Shown: positions 1-10,669 of the stretch, piece by piece
Layout: every line of letters begins with the position of its first letter
Position numbering within the stretch: the first letter of the stretch is position 1
Assembly: GCA_036362985.1 (NCBI GenBank)
Contig: JAYGXS010000007.1
Location: 18,099,793-18,163,792 of the forward strand
Direction of reading: 5' to 3'
From: Ligula intestinalis
Lineage: Eukaryota; Platyhelminthes; Cestoda; Diphyllobothriidea; Diphyllobothriidae
Length of the DNA: 64,000 nucleotides
Notes under the pieces: model-generated
Seen by the model: only the letters and a program-made list of their open reading frames with translations
The model's database searches: none
What the model was told of the DNA's origin: nothing
Made by a program: the position numbers and the translations under genes

Positions 1-101
1 AACATCACACTAGGGTCTACTAACAATGCACTCGAAGGCGTCAACCCACTTCAGAGTAGACTAGGCATCGCAATAAGGCAAAATTAAGACGCCAGGCTTA
101 C

Positions 102-595
102 TGAATTCAACGGCACCGGCACTTCTATAAGTCGTGTCTCCCTGGCGTAAATCACTGCTGCTGCCCGGTGAAGAGGCAGCATGATTTGAGATCTCCAGAC
201 GATACCCCCCACGACCAGCAGCATTGGGGCTGGTCTGTAGCTGGGCAGCATCGTAGCAGGCCACCGATTGGCGCATGGCCCAAAGCCGACAGGCCGTGAT
301 GCTGGCATCCAGACTGACAGCCTGCGCCTCGGAGAGGCACTGCGCCAGCCGACCCAGACCAGGGTGCACGCGGCCAACGATGTTGGGCTGGCTGCCGTCA
401 GCAGGGGGTCGAAAGGGGGTGGCTTTGGCGTCACTGGCGGTGAGGTCGTGCAGGGCCAGACTGAGTTCCATCTGGGAGATACGAGTCAAATTCTGTGAAA
501 TGGCGGCGAGGTCCTCTGACAGGCTGACGATACGCGCAAGCGCCGCGTCACGGTCCTCGTCATCATGCAGTGGTTCGACTGCCGAGTAGCAGGGC
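102..595 (-). CDS. UBR4: UBR4 exon 24 of window
   Basis: 494 nt, acceptor CTGTCTGTTTTAG, donor GTAAGC, 1 nt in and 1 nt out. It reads RPCYSAVEPLHDDEDRDAAL, matching human KPCCAVDPIENEEDRKKAV, directly continuing the zinc block (SIIA|R matches human LYAK). Then comes a helical segment ending SQMELSLALHDLTA (human RPQLENLLCKVNEA) and a divergent linker. Downstream exons, including the C-terminal hemi-RING region, lie outside the window. The exact 3' end is a best guess. Confidence 0.85.
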
Positions 596-989
596 CTAAA
601 ACAGACAGGGATGAGGGGGGAGGATGGTATAGGAGCCAGATAACTTAGACCTGAATAGGGTTTTTAAGAAATCAATTTCTAGGGTCGAAACACACAGTGG
701 GCGGGGCGAGATCGGCTGCCGTTGAAATAATATGACCTACCTTACGTTTTCGAATCGGCTGGGGCAATGAAACATGGTTAGCACGTTGAAGTGAACACTT
801 TTACTTACGAGAGTGCCCAGATGAAAAAGAACAGAGCCGGATGACACTGAAATATATTCTGTCAATATAAAGCAGACATGTGACCAAAAACAGAGAGACG
901 CAGCCAAGCCCTCTGTCAAGTAATATCCGGACTGCCGCAAATACAGAGGAGAACTGTTCTAAGAAGAAAATATCAATCATTTGAGAGAC

Positions 990-1580
990 CAATTAGTTCA
1001 CTATTAGCTTTCAGGCTCGGAATAAATTGTGAGTGCAAGAATGGTTTTCCTACTGCGCATTTTCCCGCCTATCCTTTTGTATAGCCGTTGACTTATTCAT
1101 TGCGCGGAAGGAAATGTTTGGATTCCTGTATTCAAACCCTAAGCATTCAGGGGTGATTAGAGAGGAAACAATGCAGCTCACATTCAAAAGCGCTGTCGAG
1201 GCAGTCGGTAAAAAGAAAGAAAAGCAAACTTGAATTAACTTCTAAACCTTGAAGCTCAGCAAAACGCAGCACGTAAAAACATCGGGCAGACCATGTCAAT
1301 TTTGATCTATCCAGCCGATGCCTTACTAATTCCAAGACTGCGACTTTCTCCAATCCGTAACCCGAAAATTGCTAGGAGTGTCATATCCACAGCCGCAGAC
1401 GGGGGGATTTAAGTTTCAATAAGATAACTGACGAAACCAGGCGACTTGGCAACCCAGACCGCCTTAAAGCTACGACCTCCAGTTCGTCAAAACGTGGGCG
1501 CTAGCAGAGCGGTATCCTCAGCCTAAACCAGCTCAATTAGAAGTGTTTCTGGTGCAAACTGGACACTTCTAAGACATTGA
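990..1580. repeat. Dispersed repeat R1, copy 1
   Basis: This intronic stretch shares a chain of matching blocks with 2985-3525. Examples are AGGGGTGA at about 1150 and 3089, GTGTCATATCC at about 1378 and 3307, GGCAACCCAGACCGCC against GACAACCCAGACCGCC, and GTTTCTGGTGCAAACTGGACA against ATTTCTGGTACAAACTAGACA. The copies are clearly diverged and in the same orientation. No open frame or recognised transposon protein lies inside, so the class is unknown. Confidence 0.6.
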
Positions 1581-1939
1581 TATAAATGTGGTACAAACAG
1601 TATGTATGACGACCGACTGAAGTTACCCGACCAAATGCCGAAGTGTTTAAGTGTCCTCATTCCAACCTGAAGCAGTTACAAGCGAGACAGTAGAAACAGC
1701 ACGCGACCGTGGAAAGCTTGGCTGGGGGTCTTCACACGATGCCGGGGATAAATCGTCAGTGTGAGAACGGTGCCAACTACCAGCCGCACGTGAAAGCTCG
1801 CCGGGTATCTTACAAATCAGCCAGGATGAAGATCAGGACGCGAGTAAGCTCATATTTCCATTTGGAGCAGTTGATAAGCTTGGTTACGTTGCTCCATGCA
1901 GAGGACGTACAATGTAGCTGAAATTTTATTCGTCACTCC

Positions 1940-2170
1940 AACTAAAAACCTTCCAGTGAACTGGACAAAGGAAGCCTTCGCTTTGTACGCCACCCCAAAC
2001 TGCATCCATTAATTCACGTACACTTGTGGATGCAAGTACGTTGGCCGTACGCAAAGACAAATGGCGACCAGGGCCGCTGAATATGCACCCACTTGGCTTT
2101 TAAAACAAGAAAACAAAGAGCCACGGTGTTCCATTACAAAACACTTGTTAGACTACGCTATAGAGAGTGC
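1940..2170 (+). mobile_element. Penelope-like element fragment (GIY-YIG), family II
   Basis: The plus strand reads ALYATPNCIH, a stop, FTYTCGCKYVGRTQRQMATR and then WLLKQENK. This is the GIY-YIG endonuclease remnant of a Penelope-like retroelement: Cys-rich lead, YVGRT, downstream W-L. The same family occurs in minus orientation at about 19.56-20.30 kb, which has FTCTCGFKYIGR and WLLKHENK. Only the C-terminal endonuclease part survives; it has stops and no reverse transcriptase. Confidence 0.65.
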
Positions 2171-2293
2171 ATCCCCTCCTCCCCCCGGGAGGATAATCAC
2201 TACAAAACGTCATTAAGATCGGGGCCCCAAAAATACCGAAAGACCGAGTCTGTCGGCCGAAGCAAGCAAAAAGGCTGGTGTGGCACCGCCCAC

Positions 2294-2826
2294 CTGGCAA
2301 TAATGGAGAAGGTCATGTTGAGGAAGTTGTTGTAGCCGCAGTTTGTGCACAGGAAGATATCTTCGTCACTGAGGTTTATGAAGTGGCAGCGTGCGCACTG
2401 GTTGCCGCTCTGTTTGCACACCTGGCAGGTGAAGCCCTGCACTGTCTCCGCACGACAGCGCGTGCAGAAGCGCTTCTTGGAGTCGGCGCCCTGCAGATGT
2501 GCTTGCTGGCTCTGGTGCAGGTCCGCGTACTCAAAGATGAGGCAAGAGGCCAGCAGGGGCAGGCCCTGTCGGTTGCCTACCACCACAGTGTAGGCGTTGC
2601 TGGTGGTCAGCTGGGCCAAATCCTGCTCACCCTCGGGCAGGGGCTGCGGGCCGAGTGGAGCCAGATTGACGATGACTTTGCGTTGAGTGCGCAGCAGGTG
2701 CACTTGAGCCACCCGATTCCAAACGCTGCGGTCCTGCAGCAGGCGTGAGGGTGGGCGACCGAAGCTGTTGCAGGAGTAAATGTTCAAGGTGCGCACGAAG
2801 CGAGCAGACTTCGAGGCGGGCGTAAA
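2294..2826 (-). CDS. UBR4: UBR4 exon 23 of window (Cys-rich zinc block)
   Basis: 533 nt, acceptor TTCTGTCCTCTAG, donor GTGGGC, phase 0 in and 2 nt out. It starts with SARFVRTLNIYSCNS (human KRTKMVRTINLYYNN) and includes LASCLIFEYADLHQSQQ (human VASNLMIEFADFYENYQ). The Cys-rich block follows: CTRCRAETVQGFTCQVCKQ, then CARCHFINLSDEDIFLCTNC. Human has CPRC ... CGNCGENVYQCHKC ... DEKDPFLCNACG. The Cys-x2-Cys pairs are all kept, so metal binding is expected by family. The exon sits between two direct copies of a ~600-bp repeat. Confidence 0.93.
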
Positions 2827-2984
2827 CTAGAGGACAGAAGTCAAGAGGTTGATAGATATCTAATAAAATAATACAACGCTATCTAAATAAATCAAGTAGT
2901 AATAGTGTATCTCAACACATTATAATAATGCAAACAGAATGGTGCACATTCAACCGATCCATTAGGTGGTTAGCGTAAACTTTA

Positions 2985-3525
2985 ATAGTTCCTTAAGAGC
3001 GTGTGAATTTTGATATAACTTAGGGTGCCAGCAAGAAGTGTGCGTGACGAAAGTATTTTATTTCCATAATTGACGCAGGAAAATACGCAGGGGTGAATAG
3101 GAAGGAAAAATGGCAGCTCATATCGAAAAGCTACGACATAGAGGCCAGTGTCTACTAAGAGAGGCCGATTTGAATGCAATTATAACCTTTGAAAACCTTT
3201 AGGCAGAAAAAAATTGTTCGATGGCATGATTCCTACTCTATCCAGATGATACTGCCCTGATCCCGGAACTGCAATCTTTTTCAATCGGATAGTTGGAAAT
3301 TATTAAGTGTCATATCCCAACGGAAGGCCAAGATAGAGAAAGTTTAAGCTTCTACGGAGTTGCTCAAAAAACAACTGATTTGACAACCCAGACCGCCGAA
3401 AAGTTACGCCCTTCAGGTCATCACAACTTCTTCCAGCAGGAGGGTATTCGCATCAGCTTAGATTAGCTTGGTCAGCAGTATTTCTGGTACAAACTAGACA
3501 TCGGCAAAGGCCTGGTCAACAAAGT
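2985..3525. repeat. Dispersed repeat R1, copy 2
   Basis: Second copy of the repeat at 990-1580, in direct orientation. The two copies bracket the zinc-block exon 2294-2826. Matching blocks occur in the same order with small insertions and deletions, indicating old copies of one interspersed family. No coding content seen. Confidence 0.6.
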
Positions 3526-3781
3526 AGCTACGCATGATGGCCAACGGCATTTATCCGGACTAAATATCGAAGCATTCAAATGCACCAACCGCCTAGACTG
3601 AAGTATTTTAAATTGAGATTCGGGAAACAACATTGGCTACCGGAACACCAGAGCTGAAGCGATGCAGGCCTGCAAGGCCAATGCTTGATCCTACACAAGA
3701 CACAGTAGGGCTCTGACGCCAAGTCATTAATGAGCAGTATAGGCACAGACGAAAAAAATGAAAAGTTGGAATACAACTCAC

Positions 3782-3948
3782 TTCAACGGATATCTGGGAA
3801 ATAGCGTGAACACTGGACAAGTCAAACAGATGTGTATTGGGTGATACCCATGTGTGAGGTTCAGCAAAAATCAATGGCATTGCCTTGGCTGTGGTGGGGC
3901 TCGCTGTACGGCCATTTGAAGTCTGTTGCTGATCCTGATGTTGCCCAT
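3782..3948 (-). CDS. UBR4: UBR4 exon 22 of window
   Basis: 167 nt, acceptor TCTCTCTTGTAG, consensus donor GTGAGT. The first two bases join the G of the previous exon to make Asp. The end, THLFDLSSVHAISQISVE, matches human TTQQVVKLIGSHTISKVTVK. The first half (GQHQDQQQTSNGRTASPT) is a flatworm-specific insertion-like linker. It splices in phase 0 to the exon that begins the FVRTLNIYS block. Confidence 0.87.
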
Positions 3949-4539
3949 CTACAAGAGAGACCAAAGGAAAAGGCTATAATAAAGAGATGGTAACGCTACA
4001 ATCGACGTTAAAAAGCAATCCCTAGCAAGTACGGGTGGCATTGAAGTCAGCCTACCTCGGCTTCACCCGATGAGGTTGGCGAAGTAAGCATTAGGTTCAA
4101 AGGAGGCAGCATTATGCGACCATCGTATACTATGTAAACAATGTTTCCGAAGTTTCTACAGGGCCTCAGCCCACTTTCTACAACTGCAAGAGTTGCGATA
4201 CACCAATGGGTCTCGCTCTCAATGTTCCCGAAGCAGCATACAGTAGTACCTCATTCATGAAGCGCTAAGTATCAATTTAACCAGCCACGTGAAGCTCAGG
4301 ATTCCAAAGAAGATTGGCCAGCTTCAATCTACCGTTCTATGCTAAGATTTGAGTTGGAAATTGTACACTTCTGTGAAGTAAAAGTAAACGGAAACCACGG
4401 TCAACTTAAAGATTGAACAAATGACTGCTAATAATCGTAGAGGGTAGCGCTGCCCGGATATTATTCCAGAGTCCCCCGGAAATATTTGCATAAAACCTCG
4501 ACGAGGGCATATCTCTAACTATGGACTCCCGCAAGATTT

Positions 4540-5290
4540 CAAAAGCTCAGGCTAATAAAACTATGATTGCCAATAGAGGAGAATATCCGAGATCCAGGAA
4601 GCAGTTCGGAAGACGGAAAAGCGATCACTAGAGCAAGAGGTTTATTGTCCTGACGTTTCGGATTGCCTCGGGTATCCTTAATCATAGCTAATAGAAGAAC
4701 AGTCTGCGACATGCGCATATAGGGTGATACATGCACAGATTACACGGTATTTATAGTTCGTAGCGGTCATCCGCATGCGAACTATAATTGTTAGTTCCTT
4801 TAGCCACCGCTTGAGGTCTTAATTGGTGTGGTGATGGCTCATTAATTACCACAGCCTTCTTGTCCGCTTCAGATGCGGGTTTGATAATTGCGCGACAATT
4901 ATGCCCGCTGTCGTCAGAGTTATCGTTGCGCCCAGTCCTTCCCACGAGACTGGTTCTCTCGTTCAGGAAATATCTCAGTACACCATATGGGAACGCCAAA
5001 TCGTTGCGCTTGTTGATGGATTGGGGGCCTGAGAACCATGACTCGAACACCTCGCGGCTCACGCGGTTGTCACCTCTTGCGAGGATCTCGGCCTCGTCAA
5101 ACTTGAAAATACGGGCGGGTCCGGTCGAGTGAGCTGCAACCTGGGAGTTGGCGTCTTTCTTCCTCACCGCCGCTGCATGCTCAGCCATTCGCGTCCGGAG
5201 TTATCTCCCGGTTTCTCCGACGTAGTTGCTTTGTCCACAAGTACACCAGATCCGGTCGGCAATGTTGTAGCGGTGACAAGCTGAAATGTA
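4540..5290 (-). mobile_element. Penelope-like element 3' fragment (endonuclease + 3' end)
   Basis: The minus strand contains WCTCGQSNYVGETGR, a stop, then MAEHAAAVRKKDANSQVAAH, which is a GIY-YIG endonuclease of a Penelope-like element. The frame runs to about 4751 and includes SWFSGPQSINKRNDLAFPYG. Below it is the element's 3' end with the hairpin GGATACCC/GGCAATCC (4660-4677), followed by GAAACGTCAG on the minus strand and an AATAAA-like stretch. 5'-truncated; inactive. Confidence 0.75.
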
Positions 5291-5299
5291 ACCGGCTGA

Positions 5300-6120
5300 T
5301 TACACCTTGTTTGAATCGGCCAGGAAGAATACAACCAGAGCGTACATGAGGAAGCCACTCGAATGAAGGTTTTATTGTGTACAGAGCCCGGAGTAGCTAT
5401 CTCGGGTGGAAGTGGCCGCGGGCGAATTCCAAGCTGATGTGCACTGCGTTCAGTCACGCTTGAGAGTGACCGCAAGTTTGAGCAAGTCTGGTGCAACTCT
5501 CTTTGTGAGATGTGACAGTTGCTTATAAGTGATTGTGAAGCGAGTTTACGTGTTGCATGATTGGTGCGTTGGAAAACTCGAAGGGTGTCGAGTATGCAGG
5601 TCACCTGCTGGGTGGCGCGCTCACGTGTGCTCGGTTGCACACGTGTGTGTATTTGAATTAATATGCGTCCAACGGGTTAAGCTATCAAGTGGAGACCGTC
5701 ACAGCGAAGAGACATGACCTTGAGGTCGTTCACATTGAGCAAGGAATCACTGTCGGCTGTCAGCCACAGGAGTGACATGTCAAGACAGCCTGCAAACAAT
5801 CGGTTAGGCTGGGCTCCTAGCAATAATAGGCCCACCAACGACCACATCAACTTCCTTCCAATCGCCTCCAACAGCTCAAATTTTCGTTTGCATCCCACGC
5901 ACAACTATCAGTGCTTCAAGGAATTAGTGAAGTCAGAAAATAATTATCTAAAACAGCTTTCGGAACGTAAAGTAATGCAAGGAGGGCGTTCACCGATCAA
6001 GTTACGGGGTGACCGTTCCACTACACTTAAAGGCTTAATCTAGATCCGACCACCACCACCATTGCAGACAGCTGTGCCAGCATCACAATACGAAGAAGAA
6101 GAAACGCAAGTAAGTGTGAA
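5300..6120. other. Intronic sequence, unassigned
   Basis: No exon with good splice signals and no transposon protein is recognised here. Short open frames on both strands lack conserved motifs. It lies between the PLE fragment and UBR4 exon 21, and may contain further decayed repeat. Confidence 0.4.
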
Positions 6121-6131
6121 TCAGAGCATAC

Positions 6132-6372
6132 CTTGCTGGTGATCATCCGCCTGTGCTGTCAGCCTGCTCAATCGGCGCGAATCGGAGAGAAAATGGGCAT
6201 GATGTGACTGGATGCTGTAAGGCGCATGCAGGTTGCCGCGGCGCCAATTCCAAGTGGAGGAGTCCCAACGTAGCACGGAGGGCAGCAGATCCTCTAGGAT
6301 CTCCCGATGACAGAGCAGGCAGGGTTCCAGTTCCAGTGGAAAGACGGTGAGCTGGGAGGCGAGGGATTTCAG
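6132..6372 (-). CDS. UBR4: UBR4 exon 21 of window
   Basis: 241 nt, acceptor CCGCATTTGCCTCAG, donor GTATGC, phase 0 in and 1 nt out. Contains FPLELEPCLLC, the counterpart of human YYLESDPCLVC, with the Cys-x2-Cys kept. The rest (LHAPYSIQSHHAHFLSDSRR) is divergent from human, which has a short segment here. An acceptor at 6454 would add 27 codons in the same frame, but the shorter form gives better spacing to the previous exon's YTALM. The exon before lies across the PLE/RTE nest. Confidence 0.8.
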
Positions 6373-6936
6373 CTGAGGCAAATGCGGCGTCAAGTCGTGT
6401 TCTGATACGCAGTCAGTGCACGAGCTAGCGCAAGGAGCTGTGGAGTTTCCGGGCTGAATGAGACGCTGGAAGTGGCCAAAAAGACCGAAATTGCATCATT
6501 TGGCAGCTTCACATGGGTGATCATAGCGGATAAACGCCTTACCAGTCAAAAGCTGGAGGAGCAGATTAGAGACCAATCAATAGATCAGAAGCAGGGAAAA
6601 AAAACAGGCAGAGGCGATACAAAACATGCCATCAATCTAGACATTATCTCTTGTAGAGCAACATTGAAATAACCCACTTTTCTATGTATACCGGAAGAGT
6701 TTTCAGTAAACTTTTTCTTCTAGGCCCCGGACTTTGGTTGCAAAAGAACAACAGAGGGACAAAATATATGCTTTGATAGGTCTGAAACTTATAATCTTTT
6801 GCCTGCTCCGTTACAAACTTTTATATTCATTGATTCTCTTCTATGTATTGAAAATGTTTGGACGGGGTTCGTTTACGGCTTTACAAAGAAAACTTATGAC
6901 GTTTCGCTACATTTCATATGTCATACCCCCTTACTG

Positions 6937-6990
6937 ATATATATATATATATATATGACAAAGATGTTATACCACATATATATATATTGC
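6937..6990. repeat. (AT)n microsatellite pair
   Basis: Two AT dinucleotide runs, about 6937-6957 and 6975-6989, separated by a short unique spacer. They sit just beyond the 3' end of the minus-strand Penelope-like element, a common position for such arrays. Confidence 0.9.
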
Positions 6991-6994
6991 TGAT

Positions 6995-8128
6995 AAAAGC
7001 GAAAATGCGTGTTCCTGGACATAATTGAGAAGGCAAGGCAATCACAGGAACCAAGGATTTAAAGTCCTGACCTTTCGGAATCAGACAAGCTTCCATTGTC
7101 AACGGTGGTAAATTACTGAACGTTCACAGTATTAATAGGTAAAATTTAGCTAGGCATGGGGATGACTGTTGTCATGCGGGTGCGGGCTCGTCTTGTGCGG
7201 GGGTGGTGGCGTTGGTGTGATAATTGCCATTGATCGGGCGCGCATCGTTCGTAGGTTGGGCCCGGCCGACGTCATGTCGCGTTCACACCTTTCCCTTGAG
7301 GTGCAAATTGTGGTTGCCATGTTTAATTTGACGTCTCGGTTGCTAGCGGCCTGGCAGTCAAACTCACCGTCGTCTCTTATCGGCGTGGGCTCGTGTTCAC
7401 CCGCGTTCCCATCCTGTTGGCCATCTCGCAGGCTTGTGGTCGAAACAGCTTGTCCCCCATTTGTGTTTGCGTCGGGTGGTCCTACGCCCTCGTTTGTGCT
7501 GTCGGCTGGTGCGTCTGGTCGGCGTTCCTGTCTGTGGTTCTGCTTCCTGTGCTTGTCCCGTAGACTTTGGCAGGCAACTGGTAGCGTCACACACCAATTA
7601 ATGGAGCTACTTGTGGTATACCAGGCTTTGAGCGTCTCCCTGGTCGTTTGGTCGCTTCCACGCCCTACGATCTCAGCGTCTTTGAAAGCGAACTTGTGCC
7701 CAGTAGCTGTACAATGTTCTGCCACTAGAGAGCGTTCTTCCTGTCTGCGCACCGCTCCCTCGTGCTTGGTCATACGTGTCTGCAATCGCTTGCCCGTTTC
7801 CCTACATAGTTCAGTTCGCAGGAACTGCAGTTGAACCGGTACACGACGTTGGCAGTTTCATCTCGGGACAGGGGGGCCTTTGGTTTCATTACCAATCGCC
7901 TGATCGTTGCCTCGGGTCTGTGGGCGATACCGATACCCAATGGTTGCAGGAGTCGAGCAGCTGCTTCAGACACGTTTGCGATGTACGGTAGCGCTCGCCA
8001 GACTTTTGGTTGGCTGACCGTTGGCGTTCTAATCGGGTTAGTCCGCCTACTCCGCCCTATGAAGCTCCGGGGGTACCCACTGATGGTGAGCATCTGCCGT
8101 AGATAGCGAAGTTCGGCCACTTTGTCGG
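6995..8128 (-). mobile_element. Penelope-like element, 3' part (linker, GIY-YIG, 3' end)
   Basis: Minus strand, two open segments in different frames. At about 7770-8128, VAELRYLRQMLTISGYPRSF then VWRALPYIANVSEAAARLL and GIAHRPEATIRRLVMKPKAP, ending in NCSSCELNYVGK. At about 7500-7785, TRMTKHEGAVRRQEERSLVA then HKFAFKDAEIVGRG. These are the RT-to-endonuclease linker and the GIY-YIG domain of a Penelope-like element, with a frameshift near 7780. The tail at 6995-7140 is the 3' end (TCCGAAAGGTCAGG). The rest of this element is at 10373-10668, split off by the RTE-like insertion. Confidence 0.82.
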
Positions 8129-8139
8129 CTGTTTCACTG
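8129..8139. repeat. Target-site duplication, left copy
   Basis: CTGTTTCACTG, identical to 10362-10372. It flanks the RTE-like insertion in the Penelope-like element. Confidence 0.8.
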
Positions 8140-10361
8140 TTGCGTATAGTTGTGATTCATGAAAGTGTAGAAAGTCAAGAAAGTCAATTCCGTGTTTCGT
8201 GGAGAAAAGGGGATTGGCGCTAGGTCCCCGGTCTTGCTCCCCTACCAGAGCCCCGTTAGCCAAGCAAAAGCAAGTTTCCGGCGCGCACCAGCTTGGAGGT
8301 GGGGTTTGATTTTACGCATTTACGATTTTCGGCAAAACCCGACGGCGACATCGCGACTGGATCACTAGACCCACGCTTGAGTTAGCTGAGGAGGCCGGCC
8401 GAGCCAGACTCACTGGCTCCCCCACTTACAGAGAGCTGCGGCGCCAAACGACAAGGGCCATCCGAGCCGATAGGAACGCCTACTGGAGCGACTTTGCCAA
8501 GGAAACGGAGCGAGCAGCTACCAGAGGTGACACCCACAAGCTCTACCGACTCTTAAAGCAGGCCAGCAGAGGTTCGGGGAACACCTCCGAGACTTTACTG
8601 GATCGCAACGGTGCTGTAATCACTAAGATCGATGACCGGTTAGAGAGATGGCGCGAGCATTTCTGTGACCACCTTAACCATGATCCCCCTGTGATGTCTG
8701 ACCTGTCGCCCAATGCGGACGATCCCCACCATCTGTATGAGTGCAACACAGAGCCACCCAGTGTAGAGGAAGTTGTCTCCATTCTCTTGAGGCTACGCAA
8801 CAACAAGGCACCTGGTGAGGATGACCTCCCGCCGGAGCTCTTTAAATGTGCACCCGAGGTTATTGGGCCCTGGCTACAACAAATATTTGCCAAGATATGG
8901 GACAGCGAAGTTGTGCCCTCTGACTGGAGAAAAGCAGTGATCCTCCCCTTGTTTAAAAAAGGCGACAGACGAGCGTGCAGAAATTACAGAGGCATTAGCC
9001 TTATCGATGTAGCGGCGAAAACATTCACGTCTCTTCTTCTCAAACGTTTCCAAACTGCGAGAGACCAGCGCACCCGCCCAAGCCAGAGTGGATTTCGACC
9101 AGGTCGTGGCTGCACCGACCAGATCTTCAATCTCCGCCGTGTACTGGAACTGAGATGGGGTCACCAACAACCCACTGTTCTATGCTTCATCGACTTTGCT
9201 GCCGCATTTGACTCTGTTGATCGCAGTTCGCTGTGGAACATAATGAGGACGGACGGCCTACCACCTTAGCTTCTCAATCTCATGCAGGCATACTATCGTG
9301 GCACTTCCACACGGGTGAGGACGCAGCACGGTGACACGGAAGCCTTTAGCGTCAGGACGGGCGTCCGCCAAGGTTGTGCCCTTTCACCAACCCTGTTCAA
9401 CTATGCGGTGGACTGGATCATGACCAAAGCACTGGATGACTTCCCGGGAGTGCAGTTTGATCGCTCGAAATGGGTGACTGACTTGGCGTATGCTGATGAC
9501 GTCGTCCTCTTTGGCGACAACTGTAATGCAGTTCAGCAGGCGTTGGACAAGGTTAATGAGCGTGCCCGATCCATCGGATTACGCCTAAACGCGACTAAAA
9601 CCCAAGTCATGCTCTCCTGTGTGCCCCCTACATCTGTCACTCCTATTGTTCTCGACGGCGCTCCTCTCGAAAAGGTCGACTCGTTTAGATACTTAGGCTC
9701 TTTGGTCACGGAAACGGGTCAAGGTGTCGACGAGGTTGTATCACGCGTCAACCGTGCCCGATCTGCCTTCTACCGACTGTGCGCTCCTCTATGGAATAGA
9801 AGGGAAATATCACTACGCACAAAGTCCCGTGTTTACCAAGCAGTGGTTCGATCTATCCTGCTCTATGGCGGAGAGACATGGCCTATGCGTGTTGAGGACA
9901 TGAGGCGCCTTGAGGTGTTTGACAATGACTGCCTACGCCGCATCCTTCGTCACCGACGCGTCGACCGAATTCGCTGCTCCGATCTCCGCCGACGCTGTCA
10001 CCTGGACGCTCTCCCTCCACTCCTGCTTCAGAGACGACTTCGGTGGTTCGGGCATGCGTCCCGGCGTGATGATGGTGAGCTGATTCGTGACCTGCTTGTG
10101 GCCACGCCTCCCCCACCTGGCACAAACGTCGCGGCGGGCAGCTGAAAACTTGGACAGCAACGGTCAAGCAGGATCTGTCGTCAGTTTCCGGCCCATGCGT
10201 CTACAGCCTACGCCAGTGGAACCGTGAATGGACGGTGCTCTCGTGTGAACAGGCGCAAGATCGACGCGCCTGGACAGCTGTGATTCATGATGCAGTCAAC
10301 GTCAAAACTGATGCCGGCTCAACCCGCCCGAGGTGAATGCCGTTACAAGTACAAGTAAGTA
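8140..10361 (+). mobile_element. RTE-like non-LTR retrotransposon, 5'-truncated
   Basis: Whole insertion bounded by an 11-bp duplication of target sequence. It is 5'-truncated: the endonuclease is absent and the sequence enters upstream of the reverse transcriptase. The 3' end is CGTTACAAGTACAAGTAAGTA, a short tandem-type tail rather than poly(A), as is common for RTE-clade elements. It is inserted head-on into the minus-strand Penelope-like element and lies in an intron of the minus-strand UBR4 gene. It is the best preserved coding transposon in the window. Confidence 0.85.
8331..10145 (+). pseudogene. RTE-like reverse transcriptase (one in-frame stop, one frameshift)
   Basis: A single frame from about 8331 (GKTRRRHRDWI) to 10145, broken only by TAG at 9267-9269. 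Reverse transcriptase motifs seen: NNKAPGEDDLPPELFK, VILPLFKKGDRRACRNYRGI, motif A FIDFAAAFDSVD, motif B GVRQGCALSPTLFNYAVDWI, motif C YADD at 9489-9500, then SFRYLGSLV. The C-terminal RRLRWFGHASRR block typical of RTE elements is present. A frameshift near 10115 moves the true end to another frame (GGQLKTWTATVKQDL), ending near 10336. Enzymatic residues are intact, but the chain is interrupted. By family it reverse-transcribes its own RNA at a nicked target. Confidence 0.85.
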
Positions 10362-10372
10362 CTGTTTCACTG
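10362..10372. repeat. Target-site duplication, right copy
   Basis: CTGTTTCACTG, identical to 8129-8139. Removing the interval rejoins the Penelope-like reading ...HKRSCV(stop)SPYKRAETHCSET to ...ADKVAELRYL. Confidence 0.8.
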
Positions 10373-10668
10373 CAGTGGGTCTCAGCCCTCTTGTAGGGAC
10401 TTCATACACAGCTGCGTTTGTGACACAATGGATGGTTGCTTCGGTAACTCAGGATCTGGAGAGTGTTGGTAGCCTTCCTGTAAACTGTCGTCTTGAGGTT
10501 CCCGTCAGTCTTGCGATGAACCAAAACGTCTAGGAATGCTAGTTGCCCATCGTTTTCTGCCTCCATTGTGAATTGAATATCTGGAAAAATGGAGTTCAGG
10601 AGGGCATGAAAGTTGTTGACTCCTTCCCGCTTGATAATGACGAAATTGTCGTCCACATAACGCATGAT
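10373..10668 (-). mobile_element. Penelope-like element, reverse transcriptase piece
   Basis: The minus strand reads MRYVDDNFVIIKREGVNNFH, NDGQLAFLDVLVHRKTDGNL and YRSNHPLCHKRSCV. These are the catalytic YVDD motif and thumb of a Penelope-like reverse transcriptase, then a TGA stop and SPYKRAETHCSET. The element is truncated just upstream of RYVDD. It continues at 8128 on the other side of the RTE-like insertion. Confidence 0.83.
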
Positions 10669-10669
10669 T

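Noticed and set aside
2278..2748. 156-codon plus-strand open frame
   Set aside because: Antisense shadow of the UBR4 zinc-block exon.
7169..7834. 221-codon plus-strand open frame
   Set aside because: It is the antisense of the Penelope-like endonuclease and linker, which has clear motifs on the minus strand.
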